64,000 nucleotides of DNA from Malania oleifera (Eukaryota > Streptophyta > Magnoliopsida > Santalales > Ximeniaceae), in the NCBI RefSeq assembly GCF_029873635.1, contig NC_080422.1, positions 11,501,764 to 11,565,763 on the forward strand, read 5' to 3'. This document shows positions 1 through 11,663 of the stretch, one piece after another. Position 1 is the first letter of the stretch. The number at the start of each line of letters is the position of its first letter. The translations under genes and the position numbers were made by a program. The notes beneath the pieces are model-generated. The model was not told where the DNA came from, searched no databases, and saw only the letters and a list, made by a program, of their open reading frames with translations.

Positions 1-60
1 TTGATACCTGTATACAAAAGTAAATGATATATTCAAATTTTTAATAACTTCATGGAATTA

Positions 61-797
61 AATTTATGATTCATACAATCAAACTTTGGCAAAAGGTAAT
101 TAAACAAAGAAAAGGTTAGAAATGGAGGCTTCAACGAGTTAGTTTTATGCCCAGAAAGTAACTACAAAAGCTATGTATTTTTTAAGAATAGAGAAAAGAT
201 TAAACTTGATGGTCAAGAAATTAATAGCACTATTAGATTTCGATACCTTGTATCTATTATGCAAGTGGGGATAAATTGAAGATGATCTAATGCTTAGATT
301 TAAAGCATGTCAAGTAAAATGGAGAATTGCTTTGGGTGTGTTGTGTGATTTGTGTAGAATACCATTAAAATTAACAGGAAAGTTTTATGGGTTGGCTACA
401 AGATCAACTCTGCGTATGGATCAAAATGTAAGGAAAATAAGAAACAACATATCCATAAAGTAAAAGTTGCTGAAATGTGAATACTGATATGGATGAGTGG
501 GATAATATTAAAAGAATGAACATATTTGCCGTAAGTTATACACCACATCTATAGCATATAAGATAAGGGAGGGGCGGCTGAGATAGTTTGGGCACCAGCG
601 AGGAGTGAGATAGTGAATGGTTTCTGTCGGTGGTAGAAGGGGCGAGGGTAGATGTAAAATAACGTGAAATGAGATAGTGAATAAGGTTGTTAGGAGGAAA
701 TTTCCCAAGATATTAGAAATTAGCATAACTGGATTCATGTGGTCAACCCTACCTAGTAGGACTTAAGGCTTGGTTTGTTGTTGTTGTTGTTGTTGAT
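61..797 (+). mobile_element. Decayed RTE-type LINE, 3' part
   Basis: Fragments on the plus strand resemble the reverse transcriptase and C-terminal region of plant RTE-type LINEs. Near 70-130 a stretch reads like the RT segment MIHTIKLWQKVIKQR. Near 240-300 there is FRYLGSIMQ-like sequence. Near 318-400 is KWRIALGVLCD followed by RIPLKLTGKFYG. From 440 to 540 are degenerate pieces of the family's conserved C-terminal tail. The copy ends in a (TTG)n tail at about 775-795, preceded by AAGGCTTGG, a typical 3' end for these elements. Stops and indels break every frame and the RT core is shortened, so the copy is dead. It lies upstream of chaperonin exons and could sit inside one of that gene's introns, since earlier exons would be outside the window. 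Family assignment is from recalled motifs. Confidence 0.72.
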
Positions 798-1273
798 GTT
801 ATACAAAACTTTGAAAAATGTAATCTTATTTTATGTGTTGATATCTTTGCAAACAACTCAATTATGCACTATTCTTGTAAATATCAGGTAACTTCTTGGG
901 GCAGTCTAAATTACTACAAATTTTAATTAAGTTTAACCTTTCAATCCAATTTCTCACATGAAATTGATTTCAATTTTTTTGCCTAAATTTTATTGCACAC
1001 TGCCACTGGATTTCCAACTTCTTCTCTGAGCCGAGTATTGGGCATATTGCTATTGGTTTTGTGGATGCAATATGAAGTGTTTGATAAATAGTTACTATCA
1101 AATTCATTGAATACCTACACAAGGATCACATCACGGCGGATATTTGTATCATCCAAACTAACTGTGGTGTTTAGGATTTAATTATAATGCATTATACTTG
1201 CAGGATTGAAGAGGATTTCTTACTTTTATATTAGGCAAACTATTGATCAAAATATGCTTTTCAAAATAACTAG

Positions 1274-1526
1274 GTGATAAGATGCTGCCTGGAGCATGCA
1301 GCTTCAGTTGCAAGGACCTTCCTCACATCTGATGCTGTGGTAGTGGACATCAAGGAACCTGAACCTATTGCTGCAGGAAACCCCATGGATAATTCAGGTT
1401 TTTACTGTTGATCATAAACTCAACATGCTTCTCATGATTTCTAACTTCAAACTTATTTTTTATAGCTCTAGTATAGTGTGATGAATCGTTTGCTTTTTGT
1501 GCTTGTAATTAGGTTATGGATACTGA
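1274..1526 (+). CDS. CPN60B: Chloroplast chaperonin-60 subunit beta, last two exons (partial gene)
   Basis: An exon at 1274-1397 encodes [16 protein letters not shown], then [15 protein letters not shown] and GNPMDNS. It ends in G|GT. A donor at 1398 and an acceptor AG at 1511-1512 define a 115-bp intron. The final exon at 1513-1526 completes the C-terminus GYGY and stops with TGA. This matches the very conserved C-terminus of plastid chaperonin-60 beta, a GroEL-type subunit that assembles with the alpha subunit in the stroma to fold imported proteins such as Rubisco large subunit. The reading frame is clean, splice sites are canonical and the acceptor before 1274 (TAG) fits. The preceding roughly 550 residues are not in the window. 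A LINE remnant lies just upstream, probably in the previous intron. It could be a functional gene end or a fragment; the intact frame favours the former. Confidence 0.88.
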
Positions 1527-3932
1527 GATGTGGAGCCTTGCTATGGCAAGGACATCCCCTGTTATGACGGGTACGTGAATATTGAAAAGGTTCAAGAAGA
1601 AAGCAAGCATATTGAATTAGCTGTTAAATAAGAGACCTACATTTTTTTTTTCATCTCTCTCTCTCTCTCCCCTTTTCTTTTTTGGGTTTTCCTTTCTAAA
1701 TTTTCCAATCACAGAGATGATTATCTTGATTTTAATTCTAGTGCAGGTAGCTTGCGAGAATTATGGATGTGTTGAATAAGACAACTATTTCACATTTGAG
1801 TATGGTTAAATAAATTTTTTTGTCTATACATGGTGTTTTGGTTTGCTAATCTTCCAAGTTGTCAATGTGATCATATTTCTTTTAACTTCCTGCTAGTGCA
1901 GGTTCTATTTGTTTTTGATGTTGATGTGGTTGTTCTTCTAGTTTTGTTCCTCCAATGTTCCGGGTTTCTGGTGTGGAAATATATATGGTCAAGTTTGTTT
2001 TTCTAAAATCTCATGCTTATTTTCATGGCCTTTGCAACCCCCTATGCTAAAATGCTCTAGACACACCCTAGGCTAATCTGCCTCGGAAGGATCCAAACCT
2101 AAGAAGGATTCAATGTAACTGAGTATTAAGGATGGAGAGAATATAAGAAGCCTCATTAAATCTGCAATAAACACCACGACATTTTTTTGTCTTGGAGTTG
2201 TTTCTTTAGATGCTCAACCTTTTCTTTTCTTTCCCAACTTACTAATTTTGAAAATGAGACACTGAAGATAAGAACCCACAAAACATGGGTCCTACTTAGT
2301 GGTTGAATGTGTGTAAAGCTCAACTTTGATTGAATGCATGCGTAGATTGTTGATTTACTCATATTTGTAGAGCTAAAGTAATCAATTAGCAGTATGGTTT
2401 GTAGGTAATTGGAGTGAACAGGAAGCTAGGACACTCTGAGATGATGCTCATTAAATTAATGAAAATATGCCCTAAAATACTAGAGATGGGTTTACAAATC
2501 TGGTCATAGTAGGGTACACTCGAAGATAAACTAATCATACAGATTGAGAACTTTAAGCATTATTATTATCTAGTCTACTAAATTACAATCTGCTGGATCT
2601 GCCGATCTGCCATTCTCTGCAGCTAAGATTGGAGAATTAATGACCAGCTAAGGACTGTAGGGACAATGACTCTGATAAATGTCTACAATGGTTACATTTA
2701 AGAGCAACAGTTGCAGTTGAATTTGACTTTTTTCACTTTGTCAAGAAATCAAAATGTCAATAGATGCAGCTGTGTCTATCTATTGTATATATGTTACCTG
2801 TGTCTTTGCACCCTAATGACAGGTTTCATGTCAACTTGAAAGGCCAAAAGTCTACTGGAGGAAGTAAGAAGGTTAGGTTAGCTGCAATTGGTTGCTTTAT
2901 TTATTTTATGGAGGCTCTGGGGTGTGAAAACCCTACTCCCCACCCTCTGTCCCTCTATAAATAAAAAATATAAATGATTATTGATTTTTTTTTTTTTTTA
3001 TGTTGATCAGAAATTGGGATTTGATTTCTCTTTTTCCCCCTTGTTCTCCTGAATTTTTTTTTTTTAGTTGTTCTTTAATTTTTACACTTTATCATAACAT
3101 CCACTTTAGCTAAATCATGAGTAGAAAGCACCGCATCAAATCACTAATCCCTTTAGATTGCATTGAAGTGACTTGCACGGCAATAAGTTTTTTTTTCTGA
3201 ATTGAATCTATATACACTAACCATATTTTGTTTTCATTCCTTCTTTCTTTAGGGTGCCATTTTGTCTTCCATGTATTTATTTGATCACCGACTCTCAACT
3301 ATTTTTTTATCATTACGGCTTGTCTGTTTGCTCAATTTCTTTCTTACTATTCTTGAATTATTCTTAAAATATGTGTTGCAGTCATGAACCCTATTATATA
3401 TATATAGACAAGAAAAAATATCTCTCATGGCAATAACCGCAAATTTTATATATAGACAAGAAAACATATCTCTCGAGGCAATAACCGCAAATAAGGTGAA
3501 GGAAAAACTTTTGTAAGTGATGATTTTGTTTTTGGTTTTGGTAAGCATGAGTGATGATGATCTTAACCTCTTACCAACTGCTGCTTAATTAGTCCATGCA
3601 TGCTAGCGTGAAGCAAGCATCCAAGAGCACTTAGGCCCCTTGCCTGTACTTTTGCTGATTGGTCACTTTGATTTGATTATTGTGATTCAAATGATTAGAT
3701 ATATATATATTTGCAGTTTTTTTCTTAAATAATTTTTTTTAGAAAGAAGTTCCTCGTGATTTTTTCTGTCCCTTTTCTAATTTTCATTAATGCAATGTTG
3801 GCAGCATCTTGTGTAGTTTTGGGGGCAATGTTAGTAGAAAGCTTGTTTACGAAGGTGAATTTTTTTGGGAGAATATATTGTGAGGAAATATAAAGTTTGG
3901 GTTCAGAATTCGGACTATAGATTTCCAATATT
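1527..3932 (+). other. Chaperonin 3' UTR and non-coding flank
   Basis: The first few hundred bases after the stop at 1524-1526 are T-rich and probably include the chaperonin 3' UTR, with a CT run near 1655-1670. The rest is AT-rich with homopolymer T tracts (2985-3000, 3053-3065). Open frames here are short and show no recognisable protein. No gene is supported. Confidence 0.5.
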
Positions 3933-4235
3933 GTGTTTGGAAGCATGAATTTTGGACCTTGAATTTGGATTTGAGTGAATGTGGACAAATTTAAATACAA
4001 TTTTATATTATATTTTATCCAAATCAAATACAACTCAAAAATCCAAGACCTCTCCAAACATAGGGTTATATATTTGAATGAAATACTGTATAAAATTATT
4101 AATCCTATATTAAGAAAGGTCTTAGATTTGGAGCTGAATTGGATTTGGATAAGCTGGAAGATAAAATTATGTTGAACTATATTCAAATTCACTCAAAATT
4201 CAAATTCAAGATCTGAAACCCATGTTCCCAAACTA
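3933..4235. mobile_element. Fold-back MITE, about 300 bp
   Basis: The left end (GTGTTTGGAAGCATGAATTT from 3933) and the reverse complement of the right end (TAGTTTGGGAACATG from 4235) match, and similarity continues inward for about 50 bp per arm (CTTGAATTTGGATTTGAGTG versus CTTGAATTTGAATTTTGAGTG). This long imperfect terminal inverted repeat with a non-coding AT-rich middle is the form of a fold-back MITE. Related arm-like sequence follows at about 4250-4390 and again at 14578-14705. No target duplication could be fixed. Confidence 0.6.
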
Positions 4236-6986
4236 AGTTTATTTACTCTCAAACACAACTTAATTTTATTTGGGAGTATGAATTTCACATCTCGAATTAC
4301 TTTTTATATAAATTTGGATGAAATTTTATATTGTGTTTTTGTTAAAATTGATATAAATTTAAATCTAATATTATAATTCTCAAGATCCCTAAATAGTCGC
4401 TCAAGAAATGCAGAGGAAATTTTTGTTTTTTTCTTTTTAAAGATAAAATAGTGCTTTGATTGGGTGTTTATGGGCGAAAGTGAAGGAGACAACAGACTCG
4501 AGAAACATGTGAAAAGCAGCTGACATGAAAAAGTTGTATGGCTCGTCGAAGATTTTTGCAATTGACAGCACTCTCTATTTGGTTATTGTTTTCAATTCTA
4601 ACTTCTTTGATCAGAATGCATTATCTTAGTAGGTCGGCAGCAACAGGCCTCTAAATGGAATGACCTATATTGATTCCACAAGTATTTTAGAATCACGTTG
4701 ATTGAGTCATCTCAACAACCACACCGGCTACATTCTATTGGACTTTAGCAGAACAAATGAAAGTGGACTATAACCTGCCACTTTAATATATATATATAGG
4801 GGATTTAGGGTTTAGGGTTTTAGTTATTTGATTATAAAGCTCTCCACATGTAATGTTAATTAGGGTTTTTTCTTTTAAAGAAAGAACACTTCCAAGTTTT
4901 CTTTTGTTTTTTCTTTTGTACTTTACTAGCTAGTTTATTCTTTGCATCCTGATATTTTTTAGTACAATTGTAAATCATTATTTATTTGTTAGGTCATTCT
5001 TTCAATTAAATATTTCATGTCTTTGGAATTTAAAAAATGGTAAGGAGAAAAAAGGAATATATGAAACAATTTAATTTTTTGAATGGAGATTTTAGTCTTT
5101 GAAACTTGAAAAATAGTAAAGAGATATGAAAGAATTATTGTTTTCATATTTAGCTATAAAAAATGAGACATAAAATAGAACTTATAATAAATCAAGTTTG
5201 ACGTGGGAAAATATGAATTTATTTTATAAATTTATGAAAAAAAAATAGAAATAAAGTATAAAAGTTATTCTTTGCAACTAAATAGGGATTTATTATATGA
5301 TAAAATACAGTTTTATTAAAAATTTTAGCCGAATCACATCAAATATTAAATCGAGATTTAGCCAAATGTTAAGGTCAAGTGATAGGTTGAAATATGCATA
5401 TACCATAAATTAATCTTCCAACCACTTTAAAATTGTAGCATTGTCAGCCGTACCAACAGAAGAAAAATTATTACAAATATCATAAAAACTACTATTTCTA
5501 ACAAGAAATCTCATAATTCCGTGGAATTTGATATCAATTTGGTTACATGTGCGGAAAAGGATTTTTCTTTTTGAGTTCCACATATAAAAGATGTCATAAT
5601 TAATTAATTATATATAAATTTATAATTATTTATCTATTTATGGAAATAATGATTGAGAAGAAAACAACAACAGGTGGATTTGAACATGAGAAAGAGCTTA
5701 AATAGCTTTCAAACTTGTATGGTTGAATAGTGTGGAGGGTCCTTGTCTGTTGATCCTCAATGATATTAATTATGTGTTAAATTAATTTATTGGACCAATA
5801 TAAAAAAATATATAAATAATACGTAAAAAATAATGAATAAAAATTTGATTTTACATATCATTAATTTTAATTTTTAAATATTTAATTAAAAATTATTATT
5901 TTTAAACAAAATCTTTAATCGAAACATAATATTAATTTCCATGAATGGGACAAAATGACAAAAAGCTGGATAGACAATGATATTAATTAACTATGTGTTA
6001 TACATACATACATACATATATATAATCACTACATACCAAAAGAAGAAAAAGAAAAAGTTGAATTTTTTTCCATGCACTAATGCTAGGAAAATTTCTAGCG
6101 GGTGTGAAATTTTTTAAAAAAAATAGTGAAGAGAAGTGGTCTGCATTATTATTAAATAGTACAAAAAATAAATTATGAAGATTTTTCTTGTCTAGTGGAA
6201 ATTTAAAAAAAAAATAATATTAGGGGTAGAAAATAAAAATCGAAGGAAATCAAAATTTTCATTTTTATGTTGATTGTCAAAAAAATGTGAGAAAAATATA
6301 ACACGTAAAAAATAATGAATAAAAATTTAATTTTGCATATTATTAATTTTCAAATATTTTAAAAAAATAATAAAAATTATTTTTTAAGAAAAAAATTTAA
6401 TGTAAATGAATCTTAATTTCTATGAATTAGAAAAAAAAAAAAAAAAAACTGCTCCTCCAGCTTTAAAGAAAAATAACTTGGATGGAAACATCCAAAATAG
6501 ATATTAGGTAGATGAGGAGAGACTAGAAGCCACTACTCTACACATAATTAGAAATGTCTTTTCCTAACTCATTAGATATATATAATACTATAATATTGCA
6601 TATGTCTCCCTTATTGTCCCCAAAAGGCAAACCCCATTTACATAAATGATTTTGGGGCTACCATTTTTTGACATTGACAAGTGAGCAGACAAGCATGGGT
6701 AAGGTTAGCTTGTTAGCTTCATCATAATCAATTATGCAAATATATATTTAATTTGCTATAGGTTGATGCTCTTTCCCTTCAAGAATTTTAACCTAATTCA
6801 ACACAATTCATTTGGTAAATGCTTGGCTTTAATTTTGTGCTTAATGTGAATTCTGGGTTTTACTTGGCTTAATTTAATTCAATGTGAGGGAGTTTTCTTC
6901 TTTTTTTTTTCTTTTTTTAAAGAGAAAAACATTTATGTCAACTTAAAGATAGATCAAGCTGGTCGGTCTATTTTTCAAATCATCTT

Positions 6987-7022
<36 letters not shown>

Positions 7023-8196
7023 CGCGTGCGCGTGTGTGTATTTTATTTCTATGTTGTATGTTTTTCTTGTTTAATTTAAATAATAAATCAAACTTTGACA
7101 TTGACAATTTCTTAAGCTCAATGGGTTTTGTACATTTTCAATAAAGTCAATTAATAAGGTTGTATATGTGGTTCTTTTTAAGCCATAGGTTTCTTCTTCT
7201 TCTTCTTCTTCTTATTTTATTATATTATCATTATTAATATTATCATTCAAAGCTTTACATAGGTTTGTTCTTTAGTAGTCTCTTTCATCATTGCCTGTGT
7301 TTTATGGTAACTAACAAAATACAATCTTTTTCACCATTGCCAAGTTTGGTTGTCCCTCTTACTTACTATCCAAAACTAGGCAATGAGATAAAGTTTGAAC
7401 TTAACCCATTCTCTTTTTCATTTTTTTGGATTATGCACTATTGTCAAGTTTGGTTCTCTTCCATAATTCCTATTCAAAGCCAAGCAAGGAGGCTAAGTTA
7501 AAATCTACATGCCTTTACTAGCAAGTAGTTTTTTTCGAGTGCAATTAGAGAATCCTTTATTAAATTTTTTTTAAATTTTTTTTATGATAAATTATTGTTG
7601 TTTGTCAGCTATGAGATGAAACACCTAATATCGACGTCACCTATTTCGTGTTATTATGCATTTTAGGGAATTTGTTTTATATGGAACCCCCTTGTTAAAT
7701 CAAGCAACAAAAATCACCGTTCAGGCCTTCCAACAGCTACTTAGAGGCTTTTTTTTTTCAAAGGGTTGATTTTAATCATATCCATAAAAAAACAAAATAA
7801 CAGTGAACCAAAAAGTTTGAACAATCAAAACTTTTCAATCACGTTTTTTTCTTTGTTATTTGAAAGTCAGTCATTCATGTACGTCACCCCTCCTTAGAAT
7901 TCAAACCTATAACTCCCCATTCCCTAAATCATGTGGGAGCTAGCTTGAAAAAGGAAAAATCCAAAATTGTATCACTATACTATACCCATATATACTATTA
8001 CAATAAATTTGATTATCTTTTTTGTATGGATATTTAGCTATTGATTCTTGTACAAAGAATTTTTTGTCTTGATCTATTGAAAAGTCCAAGTTGGGCTAAA
8101 CAAAATAAGACGTATACTAATCCATTTTCATTTCGTATCCTTTCTCTTCGCTCCTAAAAGTCGAATTTAAAACCTTGTGACTTAAAAGTTTGTAGT
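4236..8196. other. AT-rich non-coding region with microsatellites
   Basis: No gene is recognisable. It holds a degenerate second MITE arm at 4250-4390, two tandem plant telobox units (TTTAGGG) at 4804-4817, a TA/TG/CG alternating microsatellite at about 6984-7037, and a TTC run near 7191-7213. Short open frames here show no conserved motif. Confidence 0.5.
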
Positions 8197-8325
8197 CTAA
8201 TCGCTATTAATATCTCTTAATTAAGAAGCCATGAATGTACAAAGACTAATTAGAATCTACCGGTTACTTTTAAGATACTAGTGAGAAAGAACAAATGTAA
8301 AACAAATTACAAGAACATGCATATT

Positions 8326-8330
<5 letters not shown>
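8197..8330 (+). repeat. Diverged direct duplication, copy A
   Basis: This segment, with ATGTACAAAGACTAATT and ACTAGTGAGAAAGAACAAAT, reappears at 11539-11663 and continues at 13749-13765 across a solo LTR. Both copies run into an AC- or ACAT-rich microsatellite. The copies have many substitutions, so the duplication is old and precedes the LTR insertion. Confidence 0.7.

Positions 8331-8417
<87 letters not shown>
8331..8417. repeat. (AC)n(AT)n compound microsatellite
   Basis: Uninterrupted AC repeats run to about 8369 and then AT repeats run to the border of a solo LTR. The AT tract resumes at 11021 beyond that LTR, so the LTR and the MITE next to it both landed in this microsatellite. Confidence 0.97.
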
Positions 8418-8421
<4 letters not shown>

Positions 8422-8990
8422 ACGCCCCAACCCTTTAAACCCGGGTCCGGCGCGTTATACCTGATAATATCCTCATAAATCATATTCCATAACATATGCA
8501 GCGGAAAACATAACCATAATCTCCATATAACATAATACCAGAGTTTACTAATTCTAACTACCAACCATAATAAATTAATCATCCACTAGTATTCAAATAT
8601 ATACATGTCTCCAAAACATTATCTACTAATACCAGTATGTTTCACAACCATCCATATCTTATAAAACTTAAAACATAAATTATAAAACATAAAATATACA
8701 TATAAGAATTAATATAAAAATATACCCTTTTTCTTATATCTTTCAAAAATGTATTATAAAAACTCGAGCTCTCAAAGCTCGATCCTGAGAAATCCTGAAA
8801 AAAATGAATTCATATTCGGGTGAGATACATCTCAGTAAGGGAAGAAACCATATATTAAAACAGTGTGTGGCAAACATGAGTTTATATATGACATATTATT
8901 TAACATTTGAAAATCCTTAACATAATTTCTGAAATCATTCCCTGAACCTAATCAAACACATGCAAATGTTTAACCCACGAGATTACCCGA

Positions 8991-9290
8991 GGATAGGGGT
9001 GATTACCCGCCCATACAAGTAGCACCCCTCTGCTCTGATACCTAGGCAACCCAAAGGGCGCAGCTACAGCATACCAGGGCACTCACCTTACTCAGTAAGC
9101 CCTCAAGTGTTAAATTAATCTCATACTCACGCATTCAACAATAGTTTACCGGCAAAGGTCCCAAGGATAGGGAATTCTACCCGCCCATACAAGTAGATTC
9201 CCTCTGCCTTAGTGCGTTATGCAGCTACTGCCACATCTGAAGCTACTAGTGCACTCGCCTTACTCAGCAAGCCCTCAGGCGAAAGGTATG
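8991..9290. repeat. Tandem pair with covarying hairpins inside the LTR
   Basis: Two related units about 174 bp apart share GGATAGGG, CCCGCCCATACAAGTAG and CTTACTCAG(C/T)AAGCCCTCA. Each contains a hairpin. Unit 1 pairs AGGGGTG (8995-9001) with CACCCCT (9023-9029). Unit 2 pairs AGGGAAT (9169-9175) with ATTCCCT (9197-9203). Three base pairs of the stem differ between units and all three are compensated. Confidence 0.85.
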
Positions 9291-9514
9291 CCTCGCCCAA
9301 TCATAACATGTTCTACATGCATACATAATTCTATTATCATAATACATCATTTTTTTCTGTCATTATACATTCATGCACATTCATTCCTGTTCATAACTTA
9401 ACTTTACATTTCGTTTCACTGTAAGTGACTCTTTCCCATTTACATCATTTACCTTTGTCATTTCATTTCATTGTCATTTCATTGCATAACTTTTCATTTC
9501 ATTACTTCGTACTA

Positions 9515-9640
9515 CAGCTGGTTTTTAGCCGTCATCAGTTAGTCTACGTAGAAACGTGCTAAATCTGCTAACATAGCTCTTTTTAGCTGTCATCAGTTAG
9601 TCTACACAGAAGTGTGCTAGATCTGCTAACATGGCTATCT
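9515..9640. repeat. 58-bp tandem pair with a second covarying hairpin
   Basis: The two units share GTCATCAGTTAGTCTAC and ATCTGCTAACAT. Unit 1 contains ACGT-AGAA-ACGT (9546-9557) and unit 2 contains ACAC-AGAA-GTGT (9604-9615). The four-base loop is constant, two of four stem pairs changed, and both changes preserve pairing. Confidence 0.85.
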
Positions 9641-10691
9641 TTCAGCTGTCTTACATTTACATGGTTGCATTTAACATACACAAGCAATATTGTCCATATC
9701 ATATTTTATTCTCATTGCTTTACTTACTTAGCCTGCATCTCATACATTTAACATATATTTGCACAGAATCTCATGCCACACAATTTAACAATAAAATTCA
9801 TACACTGTCTGTAAAATAAGTCAACCAACATTTAATGTTTATATACTGAAAATACCTTTCATTTCTTACTTAATTATCCTGAAAATATTTTTCCACTTTC
9901 ATCAGTTCATTTTCGCATATACATATCTAATAAACAACCCTAAATTCGAAAGAAATATAATTTAATCAGTTGGCATTTTACCCGTACCGAAACATATACA
10001 CGTACATATAACACAATTTATTTTTCCATTAAATTCATAAAAATTCTGATTTAATATATATTTTTTCCCTTGCCTGATTTCTTGAACTACGCCAACAAGG
10101 ACTCCGAAAAATACCTGCGGCACTCACCCAGACCCTGAAATTAAATTCCTTATTCCAATAAATTATTCTTGAATAAAATATTATTTAAATATTTCTTAGG
10201 GTCATAATTCCTAAATAAATAAATATACCCTTAAATTTAGCCAAATTGTCAAATTTCTCAAATCCCACTCTCGCTTTGGAGTAGGGCCTAGAAAACCCCA
10301 ATTAAAAAATTATCTACGTCAAAATGACGACAACAACGATTAGGACCCCGTGGTGGTGCCTGATTGTCGATTCAACAGTAGATTTAACCAGAAATTGAGA
10401 AATTAGGAAAAAATTACCTTTCCCCAGGAGCAGTGCCTAAGCCGTTCCCACGACAAATCTGCTTCAGTAGAAATGTCAGTGGCGGAGCTACGAATCCAAC
10501 GGCACCTTCCGTTTTCCAATCCGCCATAAACTCGTCGAGAAATAAAAGAAGACAAAGAGGCGGAGACGGAGGAGTGAGAGAGGGTGAGAGAAGGGAACTG
10601 GGAGAAGAAGAAGCACACAGGAAGCCTCTCTAGCTTCCTGCTTTTGTTTTGTTTTTTTTTTTTTTTTTTTAACTTTACTTTAACTTAACAT

Positions 10692-10693
10692 TA

Positions 10694-10734
<41 letters not shown>

Positions 10735-10746
10735 CTTATACTTTAA

Positions 10747-10790
<44 letters not shown>
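10692..10790. repeat. Paired (TA)n microsatellites
   Basis: Two long TA tracts are separated by ACTTATACTTTAACTT inside the solo LTR. They lie on the 5' side of the LTR in its own orientation. Confidence 0.95.
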
Positions 10791-10792
<2 letters not shown>

Positions 10793-11029
10793 AAGTTTAC
10801 ATAAATATTACATATATATCTTTATTCCTTTTTTTTTTTACTATTTATTTATTTAATTTAATAACATTTAATTAATTCATTAATTAATTAATAATTTTTT
10901 TTTCATACAATTATTTTTATTTGTTTATTTAATACATTAATTTAATATTGTGTAACCAATTAATTAATTAATAATTTTAATTAATTTTTTTTAAGTATTA
11001 TTTTTTTTCGGGTTATTACAATATATATA

Positions 11030-11488
11030 TAGGGGTGAGTATAATTTGGGTTTAACCAAATTAACCAACTGAGTTCGGTCGGTTCAGTTACAAATTTGGA
11101 TAATTTCGGGTATTTAGTTTTCGATTAGGGTATGGGGAATTTTAATTCGGTTAACCAAATTACCCGAATTACTAATTAATTAAAAATTAAATATAAATTA
11201 GTAATATTAAATATAACTGATATAGTATATATTATATAATTGTTTGATTTCTTAAATTATTTTTTTAAAATAAAGGGTAAACATTAATTTTATAATTAAT
11301 TTTAAAATTTGCAATCATATTTTGTTTTTAAAATTAATTTTAAATTATTTCGATCAAATTTGGTCGGGTACGGTTCAATTACAACACCTAATTCAGTTGG
11401 TTCAGTTAGAGATTATTGTTAACCAAAAATTTTAGTTAATTCGGTTCATTAACTGAACTTGGTCTAATCGACCGTTTGCACACCCCTA
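11030..11488. mobile_element. hAT-like MITE, about 459 bp
   Basis: It starts TAGGGGTGAGTA and ends TGCACACCCCTA, giving short terminal inverted repeats of TAGGGGTG. Just inside the ends are GGTTTAACCAAATTAACC and GTTCGGTCGG, like subterminal repeats of hAT-type MITEs. The interior is AT-rich and non-coding. Flanking AT repeats could hide an 8-bp target duplication. It sits directly beside the solo LTR border at 11020. Confidence 0.72.
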
Positions 11489-11495
11489 TATATAT

Positions 11496-11524
11496 TGTGT
11501 GTGTGTGCGCGCGCACGCGTGCAT
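11496..11524. repeat. TG/CG alternating tract
   Basis: A purine-pyrimidine alternating run (TGTGTG then CGCGCG, CACGCGTGC) follows the MITE. A similar tract occurs at 7001-7037. Such sequence can adopt Z-form DNA, which is a general property and not shown here. Confidence 0.9.
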
Positions 11525-11538
11525 ATAGTGAAACCCAC

Positions 11539-11663
11539 TTTAATCATTATGATATCTCTTAAGAAATCATAGATGTACAAAGACTAATTGAAATCATCAC
11601 TAATTTCTTTTAATGCACTAGTGAGAATGAACAAATATAAAATAAACTACAAAGAATAGACTT
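11539..11663 (+). repeat. Diverged direct duplication, copy B
   Basis: Second copy of the segment at 8197-8330. It is interrupted at 11664 by a solo LTR and continues at 13749 with ATTAGAAAAATACATAC, matching ATTAGAAAACACAC of copy A. This independently confirms the LTR borders. Confidence 0.72.

Larger units (their letters stand above)
8418..11020 (-). mobile_element. Gypsy (Tekay-like) solo LTR, minus orientation
   Basis: The plus-strand left border is TGTAACGCCCCAACCC and the right border is CGGGTTATTACA. Reversed, the LTR runs from TGTAATAACCCG to GGGGCGTTACA, as in Tekay-like Gypsy LTRs elsewhere in the window. The flanking ATATA at 8413-8417 and 11021-11025 could be the target duplication but lies inside an AT repeat. 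No internal domain remains, so this is a solo LTR of about 2.6 kb. On the minus strand it contains a splice-acceptor-like TTTTTTTCAG at 8795-8804 beside the block TCTCACCC, and donor-like sites near 10128 and 10417. Short open frames inside (for example near 10403-10633) are leader sequence, not genes. Confidence 0.85.

Noticed and set aside
4804..4817. TTTAGGG repeats suggesting a telomere
   Set aside because: Only two units are present; at most an interstitial telobox.
8281..8582. Open frames rich in His-Thr and Ile-Tyr repeats on both strands
   Set aside because: They are translated AC/AT microsatellite continuing into an LTR border.
11030..11488. Treating GGTCGG/GGTTAACC motifs in the MITE as part of the LTR palindrome arrays
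   Set aside because: They are subterminal motifs of a separate MITE with its own inverted ends and are not next to a TATA box.
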